Of a stretch of DNA of 8,181 bases, positions 1 through 7,137 are shown piece after piece. Within the stretch, counting starts at the first letter, position 1. Each line of letters opens with the position of its first letter. The position numbers and the translations under genes are program-made. The notes below the pieces were generated by a model. That model searched no databases, had not been told where the DNA came from, and saw nothing but the letters and a program-made list of their open reading frames with translations. Origin of the DNA: Candidatus Latescibacterota bacterium (GTDB lineage: Bacteria > JAAXHH01 > JACQVL01); assembly GCA_016209865.1 (NCBI GenBank), contig JACQVL010000037.1, positions 1 through 8,181 on the forward strand, written 5' to 3'.

Positions 1-2115
1 CCCCCAGGCCGCATGATACGCCTGGCGTAACGCCGCTGGCAACTCCCGGTACAACACCTCCTGAGTCTTCCCATGCGCAAACTGATAGACTCCCCCCTCC
101 ACCGGCGAGATGATCCCGTGCCGCCGCTCCAGCCGATGCAGATGCCGCAGCACGTCGATCCGGCCACTGCCCAGGGCGGCGGCTAACCCGTCCACATCGA
201 ACCGCTCGCCCCCGATGGCCGCCACCTCCAGCACCTCCCGCTCGGTATCCCGGAGGCGGCTCAGGCGGTGGGCGATCAGGTCGTAGACCCGGGGCGGGAG
301 CGCTTCGCCCGCCTGTTCCAGCCGAGTCCACTCCTGATCCGGGCCGCCCAGGAGGCCAGCATCCCGCCACCATTTCAAGAGTTCGAGGACGAACAGGGGA
401 TTCCCGCCGGTTTCCCGGGCGACGCGTTCCCAGACCCAGACCGGGACGGCGCGGCTGCCCACCACCTCTTCAACGAGGGTCCGCACCTCCGGCGGCGGGA
501 GCGTCCCCAGCACCAGCCGCTCCCCCACCCCTTCACGGTTCAGCCGCCGCAGCGTCTCTGCCAGAGGAACTTCAGGAATCTGATCAGCTCCTCCCAAGTC
601 CTCAGGACGGTACGTCGCCACCAGGTAAAGACGACGGCCGGTAAGCTGGCGGGCCAGGTAATGGAGAAGTTGTACACTCCCACTATCGCCCCATTGTAAA
701 TCATCTATGCACAGGATGATCCCCCGCTCTTCCGTGAGAGTCAACAGGATTTGCAGAATCGATTGAAACAAGCGCTGTTTTTCTGCTTCGGGACTGAGCG
801 AGACTGACGTGCGTTCACTCAGCCGGCGGTGCTCCTGGGCAGTCCAGATATGCGGCATGAGCTCCGCCAGGTTGGGAGCATCAGAGAGCACCCGGGCTCG
901 GAGTTTCGTCCGAATCGTCGTGTATGGATCAGGAAAGGTAGCAGACAGGCAGCGACTGAATGCCTCGACAAAGGGCTGATAGGGAATCGCCATCTCCTGG
1001 TACAGACACCGCCCAAACAGTGGCCACATCCCTTCCGCCGTCGCATGCTCCATCAGTTCTGTCACGAGTCGAGTCTTGCCGATCCCCGCGCTCCCGGCGA
1101 TCAGCATCAACTGGCCGTCCCCATCCAGCGCGCGCCGTACCCCTGTGTGTAACCGCTCTAATTCGACAGTACGGCCAATCAGATGACTCTGGAACTCGTC
1201 CCGCGGTTGAGGCAATGACCACCGGACGAGGTCCACAAGCGGTTCACGGTCGATCGGGCGTTGCTGGATCGCAGCGGGCCGGCCCGTCAACACCCAGTCG
1301 TGACATCGTGCCAGCTCGGCCATCAGCGCAGCCGCGGACTGATAACGGTCGCCCGAACGCTTCGCTAACAGCGTGAGGACAAGCCCGTCGACTTCAACGG
1401 GAACCGCCGGGTTGTACATGGAGGGGGGCAACGGGTCATCGTTGATGTGTTGATAGATCACCGAGATGACCTCTTCTCCGATGAATGGGGGGCGTCCGGT
1501 CAGCATTTCGTAGATGACCACCCCGAACGAATACAGGTCAGCACGATGGTCAACGGGTTCGTTCAGCACCTGCTCCGGCGCGATGTAATCGATCGTGCCG
1601 ATGACATTCCCGGTCAACGTCAGCACGCTGACACCGGTGAGGCGAGCGAGTCCGAAATCCAGGATCTTCGCCGTTCCGTCCGCCATGATCATGATGTTGC
1701 TCGGCTTGATGTCGCGATGCAGCACCCCTTGCTGGTGCGCGAAATCCAGGGCGTTGGCAACCTGCAACGCGATCTCGATCACGTCGAGGAGGGGAAGTCC
1801 GCCCGGAGCCGGAATCACCTCGTTGAGCGGCCGGCCGTCGAGCAATTCCATGGCAAGAAAACAGACGTCCTCTTCCTGTCCGACGTCATAGATCTTTACT
1901 ACATTCGGGTGGGTGAGCCGGGCGACGATCTGAGCTTCACGGAAGAAGCGTTTGACGTATTCTTCCTGAGCCGCTAAGGACGCGGCTAACACTTTAACCG
2001 CCACCTCCCGCCCCAACCGGGTATCCCATGCCCGGTAGACGGTCCCCATCCCCCCGCGGCCGATAACCGCCAGGAGCTCATAGTGCGCCACTCTTTTGCC
2101 CGGCTGTTCGCTCAT
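1..2115 (-). CDS. Ser/Thr protein kinase fused to AAA_16-type ATPase (3' end outside window)
   Basis: Reading from the ATG at 2115 down to base 1 gives 705 uninterrupted codons with no stop, so the C-terminus lies beyond the window. Residues 12 to about 272 are a complete Hanks-type kinase: glycine loop GRGGMGTVY (19-27), VAVK lysine K41, helix-C glutamate E60, HRDIKPSN (133-140, catalytic D135), DFG (153-155), APE (179-181). All catalytic residues are present, so an active cytoplasmic kinase is expected. After a linker (about 273-310), LIGR at 312-315 opens a STAND/AAA_16-type ATPase with Walker A GSAGIGKT (341-348), Walker B IILCIDD (466-472), ATYRPE (500-505) and GGNPLF (570-575). This architecture resembles PknK-like and ATPase/cyclase-type signalling proteins, which usually continue into TPR repeats; that part cannot be seen here. 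No membrane segment is visible. It follows the M50-HlyD gene by 8 bases and is almost certainly co-transcribed. The phosphorylation target is unknown. Confidence 0.95.
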   Translation of the reverse strand, partial: MSEQPGKRVAHYELLAVIGRGGMGTVYRAWDTRLGREVAVKVLAASLAAQEEYVKRFFREAQIVARLTHPNVVKIYDVGQEEDVCFLAMELLDGRPLNEVIPAPGGLPLLDVIEIALQVANALDFAHQQGVLHRDIKPSNIMIMADGTAKILDFGLARLTGVSVLTLTGNVIGTIDYIAPEQVLNEPVDHRADLYSFGVVIYEMLTGRPPFIGEEVISVIYQHINDDPLPPSMYNPAVPVEVDGLVLTLLAKRSGDRYQSAAALMAELARCHDWVLTGRPAAIQQRPIDREPLVDLVRWSLPQPRDEFQSHLIGRTVELERLHTGVRRALDGDGQLMLIAGSAGIGKTRLVTELMEHATAEGMWPLFGRCLYQEMAIPYQPFVEAFSRCLSATFPDPYTTIRTKLRARVLSDAPNLAELMPHIWTAQEHRRLSERTSVSLSPEAEKQRLFQSILQILLTLTEERGIILCIDDLQWGDSGSVQLLHYLARQLTGRRLYLVATYRPEDLGGADQIPEVPLAETLRRLNREGVGERLVLGTLPPPEVRTLVEEVVGSRAVPVWVWERVARETGGNPLFVLELLKWWRDAGLLGGPDQEWTRLEQAGEALPPRVYDLIAHRLSRLRDTEREVLEVAAIGGERFDVDGLAAALGSGRIDVLRHLHRLERRHGIISPVEGGVYQFAHGKTQEVLYRELPAALRQAYHAAWG

Positions 2116-2120
2116 CGCAG

Positions 2121-2126
2121 ACCTTA
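2121..2126 (-). promoter_or_regulatory. Ribosome binding site of the kinase gene, overlapping the upstream stop codon
   Basis: On the minus strand TAAGGT lies five bases before the ATG at 2115. Its TAA is the stop codon of the M50-HlyD gene, so termination and re-initiation can be coupled. This supports the chosen kinase start, which also places the glycine loop at the usual distance from the N-terminus. Confidence 0.65.
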
Positions 2127-4361
2127 CCACCAGAATTCAGTCCGGATGTACCGGACGACCCGCCTCAGCACTAACGCCCCGATCCGTCGCTGCCCGCAAT
2201 AGATTTTCGCGTTGCCCGTCATCCCGGGTTTCAACACCCCTGTCTCGTTGAGGAGACGGCTCTGAACCAACACCGTCTGCCGTCCGCCTACTTCCGTCGC
2301 AGTCGGCGCGATGGCGGTGACCGTCCCGAAGAAACTCATCGACGGAAAGCCCTGAACTTTCAGCTTCACCGGAAACCCCTCCCGGACATCCCCGACCTCG
2401 CGTTCCGGCACCGGCATCTCCACGAGCATCCTCCGCTGATCGACGAGTTCGCAGATCGTATCCCCGACAGCCACATACGCGTCCCGTTTCTCCTTCAGGA
2501 AGCGCGTCGTGATGACCCCGGCCATCGGACTCACGATCCCGGTCAGGCGTTTCTGTTCATGCAGATGGTCGAGGGTGGCGGTTAGTCCTCGAACCTCCGC
2601 GTTCACCGCGTCGATGCTCTCCGGGCGACTCCCCGCCAGGAGCAGGTTGAGCTGACTCCGCGCCTGCTCAGCCTCAGCCTGCTTGATCGCCAACTCCGTC
2701 CGGGCGGCGTCGAGCGCCTCGGCGGCGATGACACGCTGCTGGGCCAGGGCGGATGCCCGGTTGAAGGCATTCTCCGCCGCGTGCAGGCTCGTCTGTGCCT
2801 GTTCAACCGCAAAACGGGCTTGCTCGATCTCCTCAGGGCGCGCCCCTTTCTTGAGCAGGGCAAGCTGCGCCTGCGCTTGCGCTCTCCGGGCCTGTACGGT
2901 CCGAAGTTCAGCGTCGAGGTCACGCGTGGATAAGCGAGCCAGCACCCGGCCCGCCTGAACGGTATCCCCTTCCTCCACGTAGAGCGAATCCAGTTGCCCG
3001 GCGATCCGGGCCCGGACGACGGCTCGCTCGACCGCGCGAAGCTGGCACGAGGATGAAACTCGCAACTCCATCCGGATGAAAAATCCGCCCAGGATCACGA
3101 TCCCTCCCCCCGCCAGGAGGAGGAGGTTCCGGGGCGCGATGAACCGGGACCGGTGTTCACGGAACACCGCCCCGGTGACCCGCGTGGCCTCTTTCACCGG
3201 CTGGCCGAGGACCGCGCCCATCAGCAGGAGAAACCCGACCACGCCGAGTTCCTGATAATTCGCGACGAGAAACTCTTCCGCCTGAAACAGGAGCGACCCG
3301 ATCAACCCCGCTGAGTAGAGACAGGCCAGCAGACCATAACTCACGTAGAGACGACGTTCCCGTGGGCTGACACGGCCTGCCTGAGAAGAAGAAGGAACGA
3401 GCATGGCTTTTACCCGGGCACTCAAGTACCCGAACGCTTTCTGGCGCAGGTTCGGGATGCCGACCAGATCGCTCAACAGATAGTACCCATCGAATTTCAG
3501 AAGCGGGTTGAAATTAAAGAGCAGGCTCGTCCCTGCGACGACCATGACCAGAAAACTAACGTGGTTCAGGGAGGTCTCCGGCGCGGTCACCCGCCAGACC
3601 AGCGCGGCCCCGGCCCAGACCAGCATCCCACTGTACACCCCGGCGAGCATCACCAGCATCCGTTCTCGTCTGGTGCGGAATAACCAGACATCACTCACAT
3701 CGGTGTAGAAACACGGCTGGAAATAGATCAGCAGGAATCCCGCTTCGTGCACCTCACCCCCGAAATGCCGGCAGGCCAATCCGTGAGCCAATTCATGGAC
3801 GGTCAGGATAAGACTCAGGATCACATACAGGGAGAGCAGGAACGTTCCCTTCAGACGGACTAACTCATGAAATTGTCCGACCCACCCTTCCCAGTCGGAC
3901 GCCAGTCCCCATGCGGCCAGGAGAACTATCCCGATGGAGAAGACGACAAAGGCAGAAGAGAAACAGAAGGCGAACCACGGGTAGAGCCGGTCGAACAGCC
4001 TTCCAGGGTCGAACGCTCGCAGCTTGATATAGAGCAGTCGTCTCAAGAACGGAGGACGTGACGCGTCTTGATCCGTGCTCTCCGGAGCCCCGGCCTGCTC
4101 GATCAACCCGAACCGCGCCAGCCGGCTCACGAATGTCTCCAGGCTCTCCAACCGCACCGGCTTTCCCAAGCGTTCAGATAAGGAAGCCTGAATAGCGCTG
4201 AGGGAAGTGTTGCCGTCCAGTCGCGTGGCGACAGAGTACTGAAAGGCCGTACAACGAAAATACTTGTTCGTCATCGGGTCCTTGAGGACAAACCAGACCC
4301 GACCGTGCTGGTGTTGTTCGCGACAAACCAGGTCAGACCGGAGCTTGGGGAACGGACTCAT
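2124..4361 (-). CDS. PqqD-like / M50 metalloprotease / HlyD membrane-fusion tripartite protein
   Basis: The 745-residue product has three parts. Residues about 8-95 resemble a PqqD-type winged helix (KDPMTNKYFRC near 27-37, then LDG and a leucine-rich helical stretch); PqqD folds bind leader peptides in RiPP pathways. Residues about 125-430 are a multi-pass membrane core with HELAH at 189-193 and NPLLKFDGYY at 285-294, the zinc-binding pair of M50/site-2-protease-like enzymes (H189, H193, probably D291). Residues about 435-725 are a HlyD-type adaptor: split lipoyl/barrel-sandwich halves (about 440-475 and 606-645) around a long coiled coil (478-600) with a repeated ARPEEI/SRPESI motif, then a beta-barrel. 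I chose ATG 4361 because GAGGA lies ten bases upstream and a promoter lies between it and an in-frame TTG at 4454. Family knowledge suggests a membrane protease/exporter component; no ABC or RND partner is visible and the substrate is unknown. Confidence 0.88.
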   Translation of the reverse strand: MSPFPKLRSDLVCREQHQHGRVWFVLKDPMTNKYFRCTAFQYSVATRLDGNTSLSAIQASLSERLGKPVRLESLETFVSRLARFGLIEQAGAPESTDQDASRPPFLRRLLYIKLRAFDPGRLFDRLYPWFAFCFSSAFVVFSIGIVLLAAWGLASDWEGWVGQFHELVRLKGTFLLSLYVILSLILTVHELAHGLACRHFGGEVHEAGFLLIYFQPCFYTDVSDVWLFRTRRERMLVMLAGVYSGMLVWAGAALVWRVTAPETSLNHVSFLVMVVAGTSLLFNFNPLLKFDGYYLLSDLVGIPNLRQKAFGYLSARVKAMLVPSSSQAGRVSPRERRLYVSYGLLACLYSAGLIGSLLFQAEEFLVANYQELGVVGFLLLMGAVLGQPVKEATRVTGAVFREHRSRFIAPRNLLLLAGGGIVILGGFFIRMELRVSSSCQLRAVERAVVRARIAGQLDSLYVEEGDTVQAGRVLARLSTRDLDAELRTVQARRAQAQAQLALLKKGARPEEIEQARFAVEQAQTSLHAAENAFNRASALAQQRVIAAEALDAARTELAIKQAEAEQARSQLNLLLAGSRPESIDAVNAEVRGLTATLDHLHEQKRLTGIVSPMAGVITTRFLKEKRDAYVAVGDTICELVDQRRMLVEMPVPEREVGDVREGFPVKLKVQGFPSMSFFGTVTAIAPTATEVGGRQTVLVQSRLLNETGVLKPGMTGNAKIYCGQRRIGALVLRRVVRYIRTEFWW

Positions 4362-4371
4362 GGAGCGGAAG

Positions 4372-4376
4372 TCCTC
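4372..4376 (-). promoter_or_regulatory. Shine-Dalgarno sequence deciding the M50-HlyD start
   Basis: GAGGA on the minus strand sits ten bases before the ATG at 4361, slightly longer than the ideal spacing but a clear match. The alternative TTG at 4454 has only a T-rich stretch and no purine-rich site before it. Confidence 0.5.
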
Positions 4377-4417
4377 GGAGGACGGGATCGGCTGAAAGGA
4401 CTGTCCACGGCGCTCAC

Positions 4418-4432
4418 GTATACTGAGTATAC
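4418..4432. promoter_or_regulatory. Palindromic operator candidate over the leftward -10 box
   Basis: GTATACTGAGTATAC is a perfect inverted repeat with 7-base arms and one central base. It covers the -10 box and probable start point of the leftward promoter, where a dimeric repressor would block RNA polymerase. Its AT-rich composition stands out from the GC-rich surroundings. Part of the palindrome follows from TATACT reading similarly on both strands, so the match could be partly fortuitous. No regulator gene for it is visible in the window. Confidence 0.45.
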
Positions 4433-4454
4433 AGTCTGTCTTAGGACTCAGCAA
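4426..4454 (-). promoter_or_regulatory. Sigma70-like promoter for the M50-HlyD/kinase operon
   Basis: On the minus strand the -35 candidate TTGCTG (4454-4449) is followed after exactly 17 bases by TATACT (4431-4426), a five-of-six match to the -10 consensus. The -35 is weak (TTG conserved only). Transcription would begin near 4418-4420, giving an untranslated leader of roughly 57-60 bases before the ATG at 4361. The -10 box lies within a palindrome, so the promoter is probably regulated. Confidence 0.5.
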
Positions 4455-4545
4455 GAAAAAACTGTCCGGTTCAGGTTCTTCTCGATATAGACGAAGTCAT
4501 CCGGCGAATCTCGACCGCCGCACTCAACAGACTCTGGAAAATCCC

Positions 4546-4574
4546 TTGACGCCCCCCGGAGGCGGCTGTACATT
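4546..4574 (+). promoter_or_regulatory. Sigma70-like promoter for the rightward gene group
   Basis: TTGACG (4546-4551, five of six to the -35 consensus), a 17-base spacer, then TACATT (4569-4574, four of six to the -10 consensus). Transcription would begin close to 4580-4582, about 105 bases before the ATG of the 69-residue ORF and right at another ATG (4581). It is the best promoter-like pair found by eye on the plus strand in the intergenic region and faces away from the leftward promoter. Confidence 0.5.
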
Positions 4575-4580
4575 GCATCC

Positions 4581-4679
4581 ATGCTGGAGGAGCGAGGCGT
4601 TGCCCGCCCTGGGCGACCCGCCGGGTTGTCTCTCCAAGCGTATCATTTTCTCCGTGAAACAGTAGAACCCGCGAGATGA
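4581..4679 (+). CDS. Possible 32-codon leader ORF, in frame with the next small ORF
   Basis: ATG at 4581 opens 32 codons ending in TGA at 4677-4679. The peptide begins MLEERGVARPG and ends HFLRETVEPAR. It starts six bases after the -10 box of the rightward promoter, so the transcript could be leaderless. The same reading frame resumes six bases later at the ATG of the 69-residue ORF, so the two could be one gene of about 103 codons split by a TGA, or a leader peptide plus a re-initiated gene. GGAGGAG at 4586-4592 is a strong Shine-Dalgarno-like match inside it, but may be no more than two Glu codons. I do not recognise the peptide and it may not be translated. Confidence 0.22.
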   Translation: MLEERGVARPGRPAGLSLQAYHFLRETVEPAR

Positions 4680-4685
4680 TGCCCG

Positions 4686-4895
4686 ATGACCGTCGTCGAG
4701 TTGACCCGCCAGGAAATATGGACGATCCTCTGCTGGGCCGGCGCAGGGAACGGTGAGGAGTTGGAGAGCTACAACCTGGAGGAGGCGTCGATTCTCCGCA
4801 AGTTACGGCTGGCGCTGGCCGTGGAAGACGCCCGTCTGAAGGCGCAAACCGAAGCGGTACGGGATCCCGATCATGGGAAGACCACGACATCCTGA
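4686..4895 (+). CDS. Small unrecognised 69-residue protein
   Basis: The product begins MTVVELTRQEIWTILCW and continues with an acidic, largely helical stretch (EELESYNLEEASILRKLRLALAVEDARLK, about residues 24-53 with junction residues), then a polar tail. There is no signal peptide, no clear membrane span and a single cysteine (C16). Codons strongly favour G or C in the third position, as in the neighbouring real genes, which supports coding. An in-frame TGA at 4677 fixes ATG 4686 as the first possible ATG; the ribosome site is weak, fitting re-initiation from upstream. Its last 23 bases overlap the start of the propeller gene, so the two are probably translationally coupled. The family is unknown to me; a small cytoplasmic accessory or regulatory protein is possible. 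Confidence 0.5.
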   Translation: MTVVELTRQEIWTILCWAGAGNGEELESYNLEEASILRKLRLALAVEDARLKAQTEAVRDPDHGKTTTS

Positions 4896-7137
4896 TCCCG
4901 TCCCATCTCCCGCTCCCCGGCTCCTTTCCTGTTGCCCGACTCTCTTCCTCGTCTTCGTTCTTGCCCAGGCCGTCGGTTCCCCGTCCTCCAGCATCGCACG
5001 GGTCGGGGAGTGGACGACCTATACGTTCGCCAACGAGGTCCGCGCGATCGCGTTCGACCGGGGTGCGATCTGGTGCGCCACGGCCGGGGGGGGAGTCCGG
5101 TTCGACCCGACAACCTCCCGGTTTGCCACATACACCAACGCGGACGGCCTCAGCGGGAATGATGTGACGTCACTCGCCGTCGATCGCAACGGGGATGTCT
5201 GGTTCGGGACGCGGGAACGCGGGCTGTCCCGGCGGCGCGGCGATACGGGCGGGTGGCGGACGTATACTCCGCTCGACGGCCTGGCGAGCGAACGGGTCGG
5301 CGCGGTGTTCATCCGGGGCAATACCCTCTGGGTCGGCACGCAGGATGGGTTGAGCGTGTTCGTCTGGGGAACGGATGTGGACGAGCGCCGCGACACGTTC
5401 GTCTTCTCCGACGCGTACCGTGCCTCCCGCGGCGTCCCACTCGCCAACACGCAGACGATCGCCTTCGGGGAGACGACGATCTGGGCCGGAACGGAGAACG
5501 GCGTGGCGACCGCCCAGTATACCGCTGCCAACCTCAAGGACCCGGCGAACTGGACGACCTACACCGTCGCACACGGCCTGCCGGACGACCGGGTGACCGC
5601 CCTGGCGGTATCGGGAACAGAAGCCTGGGCCGGCACCCCGGCCGGGGTAGCCCGTTTCGATGGGACACGATGGCAGACGATGAACACCGGCCTGCTGTCG
5701 ACCGATATCCGGGGTCTTGCGTTCATCGAGGGGACGCTCTGGGCGGCGACCGGCGCGGAAGTCGCCAAGCTGGACGGCTCGACCTGGCATCAGGTGGGCG
5801 GGGGCGTCGGCCCATCCGGCGCCCGCACGGTCGCGGCGGATTCGACAGGCACGGTCTGGATCGGCGCCGCTCGGAACGGGCTTGGCCGTCTGGAACAAGG
5901 AGAGTGGCGCTTCTCAGCGTCGAACGGGCCGGCCGGGAATGTGATCGACGCTCTCTTCATCGACCGCCGCGGGCACGTGTGGTGCGGACTCGACGAGGGC
6001 GGCGTCAGCCGGTTCGACGGGACGGAATGGGTGACCTACACGACGGCGGACGGTCTTGCGCCCGGGCCGGTCGTGATGATCGGGGAAGATCGAGCCGGGA
6101 TCAGATGGTTCGGCACCTTCGGCCATGGACTCTCCAGGCTGGACGACAACGGGACGCTGGCGAAGGACGACGACCACTGGCGGACGTTCGACCAGCGCGA
6201 CAGTACGTTCGCGGGCGTCCCTGAAGACCCGGCGTTCGTCGTCGTGAACGCCTGGGCGATCGATCAGAGTGGGGGACAGTGGTTCTCGAATTTCGGGGCC
6301 GGGGCGTTGTTTTTGAACACCGATGGCCGATGGGCCGCCTCCCGCCCGCGCGCCGATGAACTGTCGAGCGCGCGCATCCGTGGGATCGCGGTCGGCACGG
6401 ACAGCAGTGTGTGGTTTGCGACAGACGACCGGCTCTCCCGTTTCCGGCCCGACCGGCGGCAATGGCAGGTCTACAGCACCCAGGACGGCCTACTGAGCAA
6501 TCAGGTCAACGCGGTCACGGTCGCCGAAGACGGCACCGTCTGGGTCGGCACAGACGCCGGGGTGAACCGTTTCGAGGGAGAAGTCCAGACGCCGCTCGCC
6601 CTTCCGTCCGGCCTCAACACGGCGGCGGTCAGCGCGCTCGCCACCGACGCCCGCGGCCGCCTGTGGGCCGGAACCCGGCAGGGCCTGGCCGTGCTCGACC
6701 CGGAGACACTCGACTGGCAGGTGTCTACCGTGGACAACAGCCCGCTCGCCCACCCGCTCGTCAAGTCGATCACGGTCAAGACGACGACAGGAGAAGTCTG
6801 GATCGGGACGGGCGGCGGCGTCAGCCGGTTCGAGTCGGGCGTCCTCCCGGTGCGGACGACGCTCTCGGACGTGCTCGTCTACCCCAACCCGTTCATCCCG
6901 TCCCGCGGGGACGCGGCCGTGGTGTTTGACCGATTAGCTGACGGGGCGATGGTTTCCATCCTGACCGCCGCCGGGGAACTCGTCCGTCAGATCCGTCCGG
7001 AGGAAATCGTCGCGCAACAGGCGCATTGGGATGGGCGCAACGACGCGGGACGGCCGGTGGCCGGCGGGGTCTACTTTTTCGTCATCACCACCCCGGATGG
7101 ACGAAACCGGACGGGCAAGGTTGCGGTGATTCGATGA
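4873..7137 (+). CDS. Exported double beta-propeller (Reg_prop) protein with FlgD-like C-terminal domain
   Basis: The 754-residue product starts with a basic/proline-rich segment and a hydrophobic core (residues 17-33, LLSCCPTLFLVFVLAQA), which reads as a signal peptide. Residues about 55-655 hold 14 repeats of the two-component-regulator-propeller type, each built around a pattern like I-a-D-xx-G-x-[VI]-W-[VIF]-G-T-xx-G-[VL]-xR[FL], many ending YTxxDGL. Fourteen fits two seven-bladed propellers. Residues about 666-754 begin VYPNPFIP and end WDGRNDAGRPVAGGVYFF, the FlgD Ig-like/secretion-tail type fold. Such propellers normally form the periplasmic sensor half of hybrid kinases; here no membrane anchor, kinase or cyclase domain follows, so it is an extracytoplasmic protein, perhaps surface-bound, for ligand or partner binding. 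The ATG at 4873 lacks a clear ribosome site and probably relies on coupling with the overlapping 69-residue ORF. Confidence 0.9.
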   Translation: MGRPRHPDPVPSPAPRLLSCCPTLFLVFVLAQAVGSPSSSIARVGEWTTYTFANEVRAIAFDRGAIWCATAGGGVRFDPTTSRFATYTNADGLSGNDVTSLAVDRNGDVWFGTRERGLSRRRGDTGGWRTYTPLDGLASERVGAVFIRGNTLWVGTQDGLSVFVWGTDVDERRDTFVFSDAYRASRGVPLANTQTIAFGETTIWAGTENGVATAQYTAANLKDPANWTTYTVAHGLPDDRVTALAVSGTEAWAGTPAGVARFDGTRWQTMNTGLLSTDIRGLAFIEGTLWAATGAEVAKLDGSTWHQVGGGVGPSGARTVAADSTGTVWIGAARNGLGRLEQGEWRFSASNGPAGNVIDALFIDRRGHVWCGLDEGGVSRFDGTEWVTYTTADGLAPGPVVMIGEDRAGIRWFGTFGHGLSRLDDNGTLAKDDDHWRTFDQRDSTFAGVPEDPAFVVVNAWAIDQSGGQWFSNFGAGALFLNTDGRWAASRPRADELSSARIRGIAVGTDSSVWFATDDRLSRFRPDRRQWQVYSTQDGLLSNQVNAVTVAEDGTVWVGTDAGVNRFEGEVQTPLALPSGLNTAAVSALATDARGRLWAGTRQGLAVLDPETLDWQVSTVDNSPLAHPLVKSITVKTTTGEVWIGTGGGVSRFESGVLPVRTTLSDVLVYPNPFIPSRGDAAVVFDRLADGAMVSILTAAGELVRQIRPEEIVAQQAHWDGRNDAGRPVAGGVYFFVITTPDGRNRTGKVAVIR
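7125..7129 (+). promoter_or_regulatory. Ribosome binding site of the FemAB-like gene
   Basis: GGTGA ends four bases before the ATG at 7134, inside the last codons of the propeller gene. With the ATGA stop/start overlap it supports this start over an upstream in-frame ATG at 7026. Confidence 0.5.

Noticed and set aside
268-1977. Several plus-strand reading frames (268-699, 829-1152, 960-1376, 1447-1977, 1595-1891)
   Set aside because: All lie opposite the intact minus-strand kinase-ATPase, whose motifs are unmistakable. Their translations are Arg/Pro/Gln-rich antisense shadows.
4418-4424. A second, rightward promoter using TATACT on the plus strand of the palindrome
   Set aside because: No -35-like hexamer stands 16-18 bases upstream on the plus strand; the TATACT there is explained by the palindrome's symmetry.
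4362-4454. Extension of the M50-HlyD gene to a TTG start at 4454
   Set aside because: No ribosome site precedes the TTG, the added residues look like non-coding DNA, and a promoter with a palindromic operator lies inside the extension.
4677-4679. TGA read as selenocysteine to join the two small ORFs
   Set aside because: I saw no convincing SECIS-like hairpin immediately downstream and no selenoprotein family match; leader peptide, nonsense mutation or chance are simpler.
4471-4890. Minus-strand frame of 139 codons across the intergenic region and small ORF
   Set aside because: It is rich in Ser, Arg and Pro with no domain-like pattern, runs through the rightward promoter, and is antisense to the better-supported 69-residue ORF.
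7026-7133. Extension of the acyltransferase upstream to ATG 7026
   Set aside because: The added stretch lies wholly inside the propeller gene's FlgD-like domain and translates to Gly/Arg/His-rich shadow sequence. ATG 7134 has a ribosome site and the classic ATGA overlap.
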